From assembly GCF_013111185.1 (NCBI RefSeq), contig NZ_WVRE01000014.1:1-40806 (forward strand): a DNA stretch of 40,806 bases, given 5' to 3'. This document shows positions 7,950-15,087 of this stretch, in pieces (position 1 is the stretch's first letter; every line of letters begins with the position of its first letter). This DNA is from Ruegeria sp. HKCCD7303 (lineage in GTDB: Bacteria; Pseudomonadota; Alphaproteobacteria; Rhodobacterales; Rhodobacteraceae). The notes under the pieces are model-generated. The model saw only the letters and a program-made list of their open reading frames with translations. It ran no database searches and was not told the origin of the DNA. Made by a program: the position numbers and the translations under genes.

Positions 7950-8195
7950 TCAGAACACAGCGAACTGCTTGTTCTGATCTGACCAGATCGCCCGGAATTC
8001 CGACTTTTACAGGAAATCCCTGGCTAGGCCGTCTGATTGTTCGCCTTCAGCGATGGCATCTAGAAAACTGGGCGCCAGCGTTGCGAGATCGACCCGATTC
8101 TACATCTAGCGCTTGGATTCGCCTTTTGTTTCCGCGATCTCAGAGAACGTTCTGCCATCTATAATCATCACCAAGCAATCGCTCTAGCCGGCGAT
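7950..8195 (-). pseudogene. Decayed serine recombinase, C-terminal remnant
   Basis: One minus-strand frame reads IIDGRTFSEIAETKGESKR, two stops, then NRVDLATLAPSFLDAIAEGE, a DGLARDFL stretch, another stop, and KSEFRAIWSDQNKQFAVF. This is the pattern of the C-terminal part of large serine recombinases / resolvase-type proteins (an EIAxxEGxSxRxV helix-turn-helix, then LAPxxLDAIAEGxQP, then FPAIWSxQ). Three in-frame stops and no upstream catalytic domain show that it is a dead fragment. It lies just outside the right inverted repeat and marks an older integration event. Confidence 0.7.
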
Positions 8196-8356
8196 CGCTC
8201 ATCTAAAGGCAAAAAAATACAATCAGTTTGATGTTTGATTGAGACAGAAACTCACGTTAACGTGAACGCATCATCTGGCGCGTTCGAGTGCTGTCAATAA
8301 AATCAACGTTGCGCCTCATATTTACCGGAGACGAAACGAATAAAGTCGGGCGGAAT

Positions 8357-9115
8357 ATGTTCTCTTTTAAAAAATCGAAAAAGCTTCGACCGGCGATCTT
8401 TCCACACATTCAAAAAACCGCAGGCACGTCTGTGCAAGAGATCGCCCGCCGTCACTATGGCGAAAACCAAGTGTGCAGTCACGCTGATTACCAGACACTC
8501 GATCTTGATGAGTGTGCCAAATTTCCTTTTATTTCTGGACATTTCGGAATGATATTTGCTGAGCCGCTATTGGCAGATCGCTACCTTTTCACGTTCTTGC
8601 GAGAGCCGACTGAAAGAGTCGTTTCTCTGTACAAGTATTTGTCGAAGCAACCTGCTGAACAAAGTGAGCTTGCAGCCGCTGCACGCACTCAAAGTCTAAA
8701 AGAGTTTTTGTTGCAGGCCAACAAACCGAAATTTTCGCAACATTTGTGGAACGCCCAAGCTTGGCAACTGCATTCCGGATGGGGTTCTCGGAAGGCGCGC
8801 GAACAAGCCGACGCGAACCTCTTAGGTGACCCAAGGCAAATCGACCCGAACGCCCTGCTGGATCGGGCGCGACAAAACCTCCGACGGTTTGATTATATCG
8901 GGTTTGTCGACAGCTTTGAGAGCGACATTCGCAATATTTTCGCTGATCTGGGGGCACCTAAAATCAAAGTCCTTCACAGCAACGCATCCAAGGTCGAAAT
9001 TCACCAACCCGATGAAGAGACGTTGGCTCTTATTGAAGAACTAACCGCTTTGGATCGCGTGATTTTTGATGAGGCAAAGAAACTAGTGTCACACCGATCC
9101 GGCGGCACGGGCTGA
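8357..9115 (+). CDS. Sulfotransferase family protein
   Basis: A 252-aa soluble protein of the sulfotransferase family type 2 (PF03567-like). The PAPS 5'-phosphosulfate loop is IFPHIQKTAGTSVQEI near residues 14-29, followed by FISGHFG and the 3'-phosphate region TFLREPTERVVSLYKYL. I prefer the ATG at 8357, which has GGGCGGA upstream and places the loop where the family has it; a GTG at 8288 would add 23 residues. It stands alone on the plus strand, convergent with the small gene ending at 9118, only two bases apart. Its acceptor is unknown. It is the third sulfotransferase-type gene within 5 kb, but is separated from the other two by the inverted repeat and a recombinase remnant. Confidence 0.85.
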   Translation: MFSFKKSKKLRPAIFPHIQKTAGTSVQEIARRHYGENQVCSHADYQTLDLDECAKFPFISGHFGMIFAEPLLADRYLFTFLREPTERVVSLYKYLSKQPAEQSELAAAARTQSLKEFLLQANKPKFSQHLWNAQAWQLHSGWGSRKAREQADANLLGDPRQIDPNALLDRARQNLRRFDYIGFVDSFESDIRNIFADLGAPKIKVLHSNASKVEIHQPDEETLALIEELTALDRVIFDEAKKLVSHRSGGTG

Positions 9116-9117
9116 AC

Positions 9118-9345
9118 TTATCCGCCGACGTAAACCCCGCTTTTCGGCCGATAGAAAATCTTCTGATCGTGAAGGCGCCCCAACAGGTCTTGAATTCTGT
9201 TCAACGCATCTTCTCGTTCCTCCCTTTGTTGCACATTTTCAGCCCGCTCAGCATGTGAAAGTGCAGTCTGCGCCCGGCGGAGAGAGCTTTCAATCAAATC
9301 GATGTCTTCGACGGACAGTTCGAACATGTCGTTGTATTGCGGCAT
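9118..9345 (-). CDS. Small helical protein (75 aa), unknown
   Basis: A 75-residue charged protein, MPQYNDMFELSVEDIDLIES..., probably forming a helical hairpin or coiled coil (residues about 14-62, rich in E, R, A and Q). An ideal AGGAGG lies seven bases before the ATG, which makes it a real gene. Similar small proteins with this 'F-E-L-S-V-x-D-I-D-L-I-E' opening occur in Roseobacter genomes as hypothetical proteins; no function is known to me. Confidence 0.75.
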   Translation of the reverse strand: MPQYNDMFELSVEDIDLIESSLRRAQTALSHAERAENVQQREEREDALNRIQDLLGRLHDQKIFYRPKSGVYVGG

Positions 9346-9478
9346 AAAGAACCTCCTTTGGATGTTGAAACCTTAAAGAATCTCAGGTGCGTTTTAACGG
9401 GCTGGGAGGAAGAAATAATGTGGCCCAGCAATCTGTCGTCAGCAGTCCTTCGACTATCCAAGCGAGACCAAAAAAAGA

Positions 9479-9676
9479 CTAGTTCGGCCGCACCGCAACC
9501 AGAACGACATCAAGCTCATCCTCCAGAGCCTGCAACTTTTGCAGCTTGTCTTTCGGAAGATCCGCAGTGCCCGCATCCACAGCGGTGAGGGCTACAATCG
9601 GGCTTCCGATTTCTTCTTCAAGTTCCTGAACCAGGTTCAGCTTGTCGGCTTTGAGTGTTGCAAGTGGATAAAGCAT
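9479..9676 (-). CDS. Small conserved protein (65 aa), unknown
   Basis: A 65-residue protein beginning MLYPLATLKADKLNLVQELE, with two predicted amphipathic helices (about 10-24 and 43-56) around an alanine/valine-rich middle. AGGAG lies six or seven bases before the ATG. A near-perfect palindrome (CTTGAA-ATAAC-TTCAAG) lies about 14 bases upstream of the start. It probably has its own promoter. No function can be inferred. Confidence 0.68.
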   Translation of the reverse strand: MLYPLATLKADKLNLVQELEEEIGSPIVALTAVDAGTADLPKDKLQKLQALEDELDVVLVAVRPN

Positions 9677-9689
9677 GGCAGTCTCCTAT

Positions 9690-9706
9690 CTTGAAATAAC
9701 TTCAAG
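9690..9706. promoter_or_regulatory. Palindrome in the leader of the 65-aa gene
   Basis: CTTGAA, five bases, TTCAAG: a six-base dyad directly upstream of the ribosome site of the gene at 9479-9676. It is a plausible operator; it could also be a weak mRNA hairpin. Confidence 0.35.
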
Positions 9707-9889
9707 CATAATCGATTTTCAGGAGCTTGAGTGCATTTAATGCAAAATGATCTCCAATTCTCGATGCGTCCGTGGTGACGAAGCATTTTGCCCAGTCGCG
9801 CAGTCGGGTTAAGCGTGACGGACGCCATCGGAACGGCGTGTATTGGCTAGGCTGCCGAAAAAATACAGAAACGTCTTGAGCAAAGGAAG

Positions 9890-9935
9890 TGGTGCCCCCA
9901 CACGGACTCGAACCGCGGACCTACTGATTACAAAT
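9890..9935 (-). repeat. tRNA-Thr 3'-end duplicate (att site of the AIPR cassette)
   Basis: Forty-six bases identical to the CCA-proximal end of the complete tRNA-Thr gene at 12677-12722, from the encoded CCA through the T arm to the anticodon loop, after which the sequences diverge. A direct duplication of a tRNA 3' end is the standard scar of tyrosine-integrase insertion, so the 2.8 kb between the copies is an integrated cassette. Confidence 0.92.
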
Positions 9936-10033
9936 TTCCCGAAATCATCCCCTCAATACCAGCTAAGTAGCTGATTTTGCTTAGTTTAGCCTTCCGACAA
10001 ATCGTCCTTTTTAGGACTTATCGGACATTCGGT

Positions 10034-10075
10034 GGACACAGTCTGGACACAGCCCGAACCCCTCGCGGGACACAG
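10034..10075 (+). repeat. Three GGACACAG sites near the left cassette end
   Basis: GGACACAG occurs at 10034-10041, 10045-10052 and 10068-10075. The first two are spaced 11 bases start to start, about one helical turn. The same pair with the same 11-base spacing occurs at the other end of the cassette (12594-12612). They are likely protein-binding sites, for example integrase arm-type sites. Confidence 0.6.
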
Positions 10076-10105
10076 TGTTCACCACCATCCTAGGTTGAAC
10101 AGACC

Positions 10106-10492
10106 ATGAAAACTACAGAACGTGACACATACATTTGCCAGGACTACTCAGATGGGAAGGAGATCAGTGAACTGGCGCGGTCCTATGGGATCTCGGACCG
10201 TCGGGTCGCACAAATCTTGCGGGCCAACGAGGTCCAACTGCGCCCTCGTACAACCGAAGAGAAAAAGCCCCTTAGCCCACTTCATGTGCGTCTGGGAATG
10301 CACCTCTACAATTACCGCTTCAATCGTGGCCTCGAGCCCTACGATGCAGCTACAGAAATGGGCTGGTCGATGCTCAAGGTTCGGAAAGTTGAGAAAGGCG
10401 TTACTGAGCTCGAACTCTTAGAACTCATTGACATTGCAAAGTACACGCAGACGACACTCGACGAAATCCTGAGTTCCACAAACCGAAACTGA
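10106..10492 (+). CDS. DNA-binding protein with two helix-turn-helix regions
   Basis: A 128-aa protein. Residues about 17-42 form a homeodomain-like or resolvase-like HTH (KEISELARSYGISDRRVAQI), and residues about 60-122 resemble a Cro/XRE-type domain (EMGWSMLKVRKVEKG, then LIDIAKYTQTTLDEIL). It is most likely the transcriptional regulator of the cassette, perhaps of the AIPR gene or of excision. The ATG at 10106 has only a weak ribosome site. It is convergent with the AIPR gene, with a strong hairpin between them. Confidence 0.78.
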   Translation: MKTTERDTYICQDYSDGKEISELARSYGISDRRVAQILRANEVQLRPRTTEEKKPLSPLHVRLGMHLYNYRFNRGLEPYDAATEMGWSMLKVRKVEKGVTELELLELIDIAKYTQTTLDEILSSTNRN

Positions 10493-10604
10493 GGGCATAT
10501 TTTTGAAGTTCCTCTGCCTCAGCCCAATCAAAGGTCTACATAGCAGCCGCTATTCAAAAAGCGCAGTGCATAACTTTGTAAACCCAACCTCTAATCGATG
10601 GTTT

Positions 10605-10630
10605 GAACTTGCCCGCGCACGGGCAAGTTC
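10605..10630. terminator. Perfect 11-bp hairpin between convergent genes
   Basis: GAACTTGCCCG, loop CGCA, CGGGCAAGTTC: an 11-pair perfect stem placed between the ends of the regulator and AIPR genes. There is no U-run on either strand, so it is a weak terminator by rule, but the position suggests a transcript-end role. Confidence 0.45.
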
Positions 10631-10651
10631 GCTACGGCTAATTGATGGCAG

Positions 10652-12358
10652 TTACTGCGTTGTTTCGTTGGACTCCATCAATTCCGAAATCAGTTCCGCG
10701 ATCGGCTTAACCCTTTTGCGCTTTACGTCCTTCTTGTACGCAGAAGTCAGCTTAATACTCATCGCTCGACACCATGTCGGGCTTTTCAGGTCTCTTTTAT
10801 GGTCAAACTCACCGTTCTCAAGCAAGTCTCCGACTTCGGCGTTGAGATCATCCACCGTAGTTGATGCAATTTCGCTGAAAAGGTTAACAAAATCAGCCAC
10901 AAGACCCTTGTCGAAAAGCGTTTTGGGGTGTTGTAACAAGTCTTTTGCTGTTGGTTCGTCTTTGAAAATTTGAGCCACAGAGTGCGCAACAAAATACCGT
11001 GTCAGATTATAGTGTCCAAACACTTGATCATCAAAGCCATCCAAGGTCTTGCCAACGCTTTCCAGGAGTTCGTTGCAGAAGACTAATTTGGCACCATTTA
11101 CGTCAGCACGCCCGAAGATTTTGGCATGGGCATCGTCCATAACTTTGAATTTCTGGTGGCAAGCCCAAGGTTCACCTAGATCAATCGCCAAGAGCGATAG
11201 ACCTGCATCTTCATTTTTTAGAACTCTTTTGCCAGCGTTGATCTCGCCTTGTTTTACCTCAAGCACAATGTTGTCGTAGGCGAGGTCCTTGATCTCTTTC
11301 TTGAGCCGCTGTTGAATCGAGTGGTTGGATTTTTGATCCCTGGGCTTAATCGCGTTCTGGTTGTTGCTATTGTGAGTAATCTTGTCAGACAGCTCAGCAT
11401 CGTCTCCCAATGCGACTACTTTAGTTAAAACTTTCAGGTCGGCAGTGATGCTAGCCTTTGAGTTTAGAAGCGAAGTAAGACTCTGAGCGCCATTCACTAC
11501 GACAAAGCTTGAGATCTTCAATTGATCCTCCGCCTCATCAATTTTGCTACAAAGGACTGTTATGCCATTGTGATACAGAGGGAAATTCTTGTGCTCTCCC
11601 TTGTTTTTGATGCTCGCCACCAAACTCTTGTTAACTTTGGTATTACCAAGCGCAAGTCGAACATTCTGACTAAAGAGAGTCTGATCTGAGATTCCCTTCA
11701 TGTGTGTAAGCTGAAGGGCGTTGGCCAAAAATATTCTTGCGGTAACGCCGTCAGCCGTCTGATATTTGATGACTTCAGTATCCGAAGTGTCAAAAACAAA
11801 ATCCTCATTGATCCCGCTTTTGGCTTCGAGATCGACGAACTCACTGGCAATTCTGTCTGCATCGTAGACGACGAGGTCACCAGCAGATTTCAAGAAGTCC
11901 AATCCGTCTTGGTTCAAGCTGGCGTTACAGCAAAATACACCTTCAACGGAATAGCCAGCGGCGACCTTTTCCTTAATACGTTCCCGCACCAACGCACCCT
12001 TAAGTTCTGCGTTCGCCTCACCGTCCAGCAAAACCTGGATGTTTTCCGGGGTTTCAAACTGTTTCAGAGTGCCGCAGAACTCCTTGAGATCAGTGTCACC
12101 CAACTTCGATCCGGCCTTCATTCGAACTTTGGATTGAAAAACATGAACGGTCTCTAGGGTATCATTTACAAGGATGCCATCGACACCTTTGTCCTGCTTT
12201 TTGTCCACACAGGCATCATCTGCATCTTGAGGCTCAAGACGATAGATATTCTCCAGAACCCACCTCAAAAACTGAGTGGATTCCGTCGCTCCGCGCTTCT
12301 GATAGGGTTTCAAAAAAGTTTGGGTCAAATTCCCAAACTCGAGGTCTGCTGCAATCAT
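10652..12358 (-). CDS. AIPR family protein (abortive phage infection type)
   Basis: A 568-aa protein. The central region has the AIPR family (PF10592) hallmarks: QNVRLALGNTKVN (about 231-243), KNFPLYHNGITVLCSKI (about 257-273) and SSFVVVNGAQSLTSLL (about 283-298). The N-terminal part has DKGVDGILVND (about 56-66) and HVFQSKVRM (about 72-80), which fits a PD-(D/E)XK-type nuclease core with D60 and the Q-S-K77 pair. AIPR proteins are linked to abortive infection and restriction-like defence; the mechanism is not settled. I chose the ATG at 12358 (GGGA upstream); a TTG at 12415 would add 19 residues. It is low in GC compared with the core genes and is the main cargo of the tRNA-Thr cassette. Confidence 0.85.
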   Translation of the reverse strand: MIAADLEFGNLTQTFLKPYQKRGATESTQFLRWVLENIYRLEPQDADDACVDKKQDKGVDGILVNDTLETVHVFQSKVRMKAGSKLGDTDLKEFCGTLKQFETPENIQVLLDGEANAELKGALVRERIKEKVAAGYSVEGVFCCNASLNQDGLDFLKSAGDLVVYDADRIASEFVDLEAKSGINEDFVFDTSDTEVIKYQTADGVTARIFLANALQLTHMKGISDQTLFSQNVRLALGNTKVNKSLVASIKNKGEHKNFPLYHNGITVLCSKIDEAEDQLKISSFVVVNGAQSLTSLLNSKASITADLKVLTKVVALGDDAELSDKITHNSNNQNAIKPRDQKSNHSIQQRLKKEIKDLAYDNIVLEVKQGEINAGKRVLKNEDAGLSLLAIDLGEPWACHQKFKVMDDAHAKIFGRADVNGAKLVFCNELLESVGKTLDGFDDQVFGHYNLTRYFVAHSVAQIFKDEPTAKDLLQHPKTLFDKGLVADFVNLFSEIASTTVDDLNAEVGDLLENGEFDHKRDLKSPTWCRAMSIKLTSAYKKDVKRKRVKPIAELISELMESNETTQ

Positions 12359-12593
12359 GTAAGCGATCCCAATTGGCGTTACCACAAAAGATTGAGCAGA
12401 CACTCGTCCATACAACCAAAGAAAACAAGAGCAACTGATTATCTATCTATTGCACCTCTCGAAAGGAGCAAAACTGACAACCCGTGGGAGATCGATTGCA
12501 GCTAACTCAGAGTGTTATGCACTTTAGATGGATTGGGAGCACAAAAAGAGCAGGAATCAACTGGGCAGCAAAACTGATCAATCGGTAAATTTT

Positions 12594-12648
12594 GGACACA
12601 GTTCGGACACAGTGCAAGAAGCTTGAAGAAAGCGCACTACCTGTGTCC
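12594..12648. repeat. GGACACAG sites near the right cassette end
   Basis: GGACACAG at 12594-12601 and 12605-12612 (11 bases apart) in direct orientation, and one inverted copy (CTGTGTCC) at 12641-12648, about 30-80 bases from the tRNA-Thr junction. The stretch 12359-12676 otherwise has no gene; it probably holds the AIPR promoter. Confidence 0.6.
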
Positions 12649-12676
12649 AAATAAGTCATTGTTTTTTTTGATTAAA

Positions 12677-12752
12677 TGGTGCCCCCACACGGACTCGAAC
12701 CGCGGACCTACTGATTACAAATCAGTTGCTCTACCAGCTGAGCTATAGGGGC
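12677..12752 (-). tRNA. tRNA-Thr (anticodon UGU)
   Basis: A complete 76-base cloverleaf on the minus strand. The acceptor stem GCCCCTA pairs with TGGGGGC, the D arm is AGCTCAGCTGGTAGAGC, and the anticodon arm is ACTGA-TTTGTAA-TCAGT with anticodon TGT. The T arm contains GGTTCGAGTCC, the discriminator is A and CCA is encoded. Its 3' 46 bases are the right attachment copy of the AIPR cassette, so the gene was rebuilt by the incoming element. Confidence 0.96.
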
Positions 12753-12933
12753 ACTGGCAGTCGATTACTTCCTCTGGCGGGGGACTGCAAGCCTCATTTT
12801 CAGCTTGAACTAAGGTATTGTCGGTTTTCCTGAGAAAGTGCAAAAACCACTCAGGCAGAAACCCCACATACGTCTGGTACAGCGAAGGACATGTGCGAGG
12901 TTGGGTATTGTATGTGAGGGTACGGAAGTCGAC

Positions 12934-13803
12934 ATGCAGGTAATCATTCATGCCGGTGCAGCCTTTACCGATGAAGGCCACATTTTGTCGTCGCTTGTTG
13001 CAAACAGACAGATGCTGGCAGAGATGAAGACTGCTCCGATGGGCCCGCGGATGTCCCGACAATTCGTCAAGATCATGTCGGACGCGCTGACCCAGGGCAC
13101 ATCGATCGACGAAACGCGGGACAGTCTGGCCCCTCTTTTTCCACAAGACGTCAACCTGGAGCGTGTAGTTCTGTCGAGCGACAAGTTCTTTGGGCCTCGA
13201 CGGACTGCGCTGCAACATGGTCAGATTTATCCTTTTGCGGGAAGGCGGACGGCATTTACTGAAACCCTCTTGGAAGGTGCGCAGCTTGAGCTGTTTGTCG
13301 GGCTGGTGAACCCTGGAATTTTCATTCCCAAAACACTGATGTCCATTCACGAAGACCATCGGCGGGATATTCTGGCCAGCACTGACCTCAGTTGTCTCAG
13401 TTGGCTCAGCATGATTGAAGACCTGCGCGAACTTGCGCCTCAGTTTAAACTGACCGTATGGGAAAACGAAAATCTACCTCTGATCTGGGGTGATATTGTC
13501 CGGGCTATGACAGGGCTGCCCAGCGAGACACCCCTTCCCGATGAGTACTCCTTTTTGACGTCGCTCTTGACCGACGCAGGACAAAGACAAGTGCAGGAGA
13601 TCCTTGGGCGGCGCACACCCTTGGATATACAAGGCCAACGCGAAGAATTGGCGCAAGTCCTCGAGGATCAAGCGCGCCCCGAGCTGGTTGAAGAAGAGTT
13701 GGATTTGCCTGGGTGGAACACGGACATATTTGACGCGTTTACAGAGCTTTACGCGCAGGACATGGCCGCCATCCGCACCATGTCAGATATTCGCGTGTTT
13801 TAG
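12934..13803 (+). CDS. Conserved hypothetical protein (289 aa)
   Basis: Starts MQVIIHAGAAFTDEGHILSS at an ATG preceded by GAGGGTACGGA; an open extension to 12838 runs close to the tRNA and is unlikely to be translated. It resembles conserved Rhodobacteraceae proteins of unknown function that share the overall order of sulfotransferase-like proteins: a beta strand VIIHAG, a middle LELFVGLVNPGIFIPKTL and a later FKLTVWENENLPLIW. The phosphate-binding loop of true sulfotransferases (KTGT/S) is absent, so catalysis of that kind is not expected. It is the first core-type gene to the right of tRNA-Thr. Confidence 0.75.
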   Translation: MQVIIHAGAAFTDEGHILSSLVANRQMLAEMKTAPMGPRMSRQFVKIMSDALTQGTSIDETRDSLAPLFPQDVNLERVVLSSDKFFGPRRTALQHGQIYPFAGRRTAFTETLLEGAQLELFVGLVNPGIFIPKTLMSIHEDHRRDILASTDLSCLSWLSMIEDLRELAPQFKLTVWENENLPLIWGDIVRAMTGLPSETPLPDEYSFLTSLLTDAGQRQVQEILGRRTPLDIQGQREELAQVLEDQARPELVEEELDLPGWNTDIFDAFTELYAQDMAAIRTMSDIRVF

Positions 13804-13847
13804 CCTTCGATCTCCGTTTCAGGCAGCACCCCAGATGCCCGTCTCTG

Positions 13848-13879
13848 ATCCGTCATAACTCCGAATTATCCGTCATAAC
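13848..13879 (+). promoter_or_regulatory. Direct repeat upstream of the lysine genes
   Basis: ATCCGTCATAAC occurs twice (13848-13859 and 13868-13879), exactly 20 bases apart, about 100 bases before the first gene of the lysine cluster. Two helical turns of spacing suggest a regulator bound to one face. The regulator is unknown; the LysR gene within the cluster is one candidate. Confidence 0.45.
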
Positions 13880-13977
13880 GACAGAATACCTGTACGTTTC
13901 GTCACATTTCACCCTGCCACCCGAACAGCCTTCGAACCATCGTTAAGTGAGGCATAAATTGGGAGGCTAAGACAGTA

Positions 13978-15084
13978 ATGTCCTGGAATGTGTGTATCGT
14001 AGGCGCAGGCAAAATCGGGCAGATGATCGCGACCCTACTGAAAGCATCGCCAAATTACACCGTGTCTGTTGCGGATCACGACCTCAAATCACTGGCAGAA
14101 GTTGCAAAGCTTGGTGTGCCCACCAAGCAAGTCGACGCCAGCGACACACATAGTCTGGCCGCAAGTCTTAAGGGCTTTGATGCCGTAATCTCGGCGGCTC
14201 CCTTCTTTTTGACACCAAAGATTGCTGAGGCGGCTCAAAAGGCAGGCGCGCATTACTTTGATCTGACCGAGGATGTGGCCGCCACGAACGCTGTGCGCGC
14301 CTTGGCCGAGGGCAGCCAGACAGCATTCATGCCGCAATGCGGGTTGGCGCCGGGCTTTGTTGGTATCGCGGGCGCTTCTCTGGCCGCCGAATTTGACGAA
14401 ATCGACAGCCTGCATATGCGGGTCGGTGCGCTGCCGCTCTATCCGACCAACGCGTTAAAATACAATCTGACCTGGTCAACTGACGGGCTGATCAACGAGT
14501 ATTGCAACCCCTGCGATGCCATCGTGAACGGCCAACGGGTCAAAACCGCGCCGCTGGAAGACTACGAGGTTCTGGGGCATGACGGCGTGGAATACGAATG
14601 TTTCAACACTTCGGGCGGGCTGGGTACATTGCCCGAAACGCTTGAAGGCAAGGCGCGGTCAGTCTCGTATCGGTCGATCCGTTACCCGGGCCATTGTGAC
14701 ATTCTGAAACTGCTGCTGCATGATCTGGGCCTGGAACGTCGCCGCGATTTGCTGAAAGAGATTTTCGAATCCGCCCTACCCCGCACCGATCAGGACGTTG
14801 TTCTGGTCTACTGCACAGCCAAGGGCATGATCGACGGCGCGCTGCGTGAGAAATCGCTGATCAACAAAAGCTTTGCCCGTGACATCAGCGGCCAGACCTG
14901 GAGCGCTATTCAGGTCACGACAGCCGCAGGCGTTCTGGGCGTTGTCGACCTGATGCGCACGGGTGCGCTGCCTTCGAAAGGCTTTGTCCGGCAAGAGCAG
15001 GTGAAGCTGCCCGACTTCCTGAAGACTGAATTTGGCGCGCTCTATCGCGCTGGTGATGCAACCCCTCAAAACAAAGCGGCCTGA
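13978..15084 (+). CDS. Saccharopine dehydrogenase family protein
   Basis: A 368-aa NAD(P)-dependent oxidoreductase. A Rossmann loop [11 protein letters not shown] lies at residues 8-18, and the saccharopine-dehydrogenase type C-terminal domain covers about 130-350 ([39 protein letters not shown]). It probably makes alpha-aminoadipate semialdehyde from lysine or saccharopine (lysine 6-dehydrogenase or saccharopine dehydrogenase activity). GGGAGG lies 11 bases before the ATG. The ALDH7 gene starts three bases after its stop, which makes a two-step unit for conversion to 2-aminoadipate. The exact substrate cannot be decided from sequence alone. Confidence 0.88.
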   Translation: MSWNVCIVGAGKIGQMIATLLKASPNYTVSVADHDLKSLAEVAKLGVPTKQVDASDTHSLAASLKGFDAVISAAPFFLTPKIAEAAQKAGAHYFDLTEDVAATNAVRALAEGSQTAFMPQCGLAPGFVGIAGASLAAEFDEIDSLHMRVGALPLYPTNALKYNLTWSTDGLINEYCNPCDAIVNGQRVKTAPLEDYEVLGHDGVEYECFNTSGGLGTLPETLEGKARSVSYRSIRYPGHCDILKLLLHDLGLERRRDLLKEIFESALPRTDQDVVLVYCTAKGMIDGALREKSLINKSFARDISGQTWSAIQVTTAAGVLGVVDLMRTGALPSKGFVRQEQVKLPDFLKTEFGALYRAGDATPQNKAA

Positions 15085-15087
15085 GAC

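Noticed and set aside
12715..13359. 214-aa minus-strand frame beginning in the tRNA-Thr gene region
   Set aside because: It is antisense to the tRNA-adjacent conserved gene at 12934-13803 and overlaps the tRNA itself.
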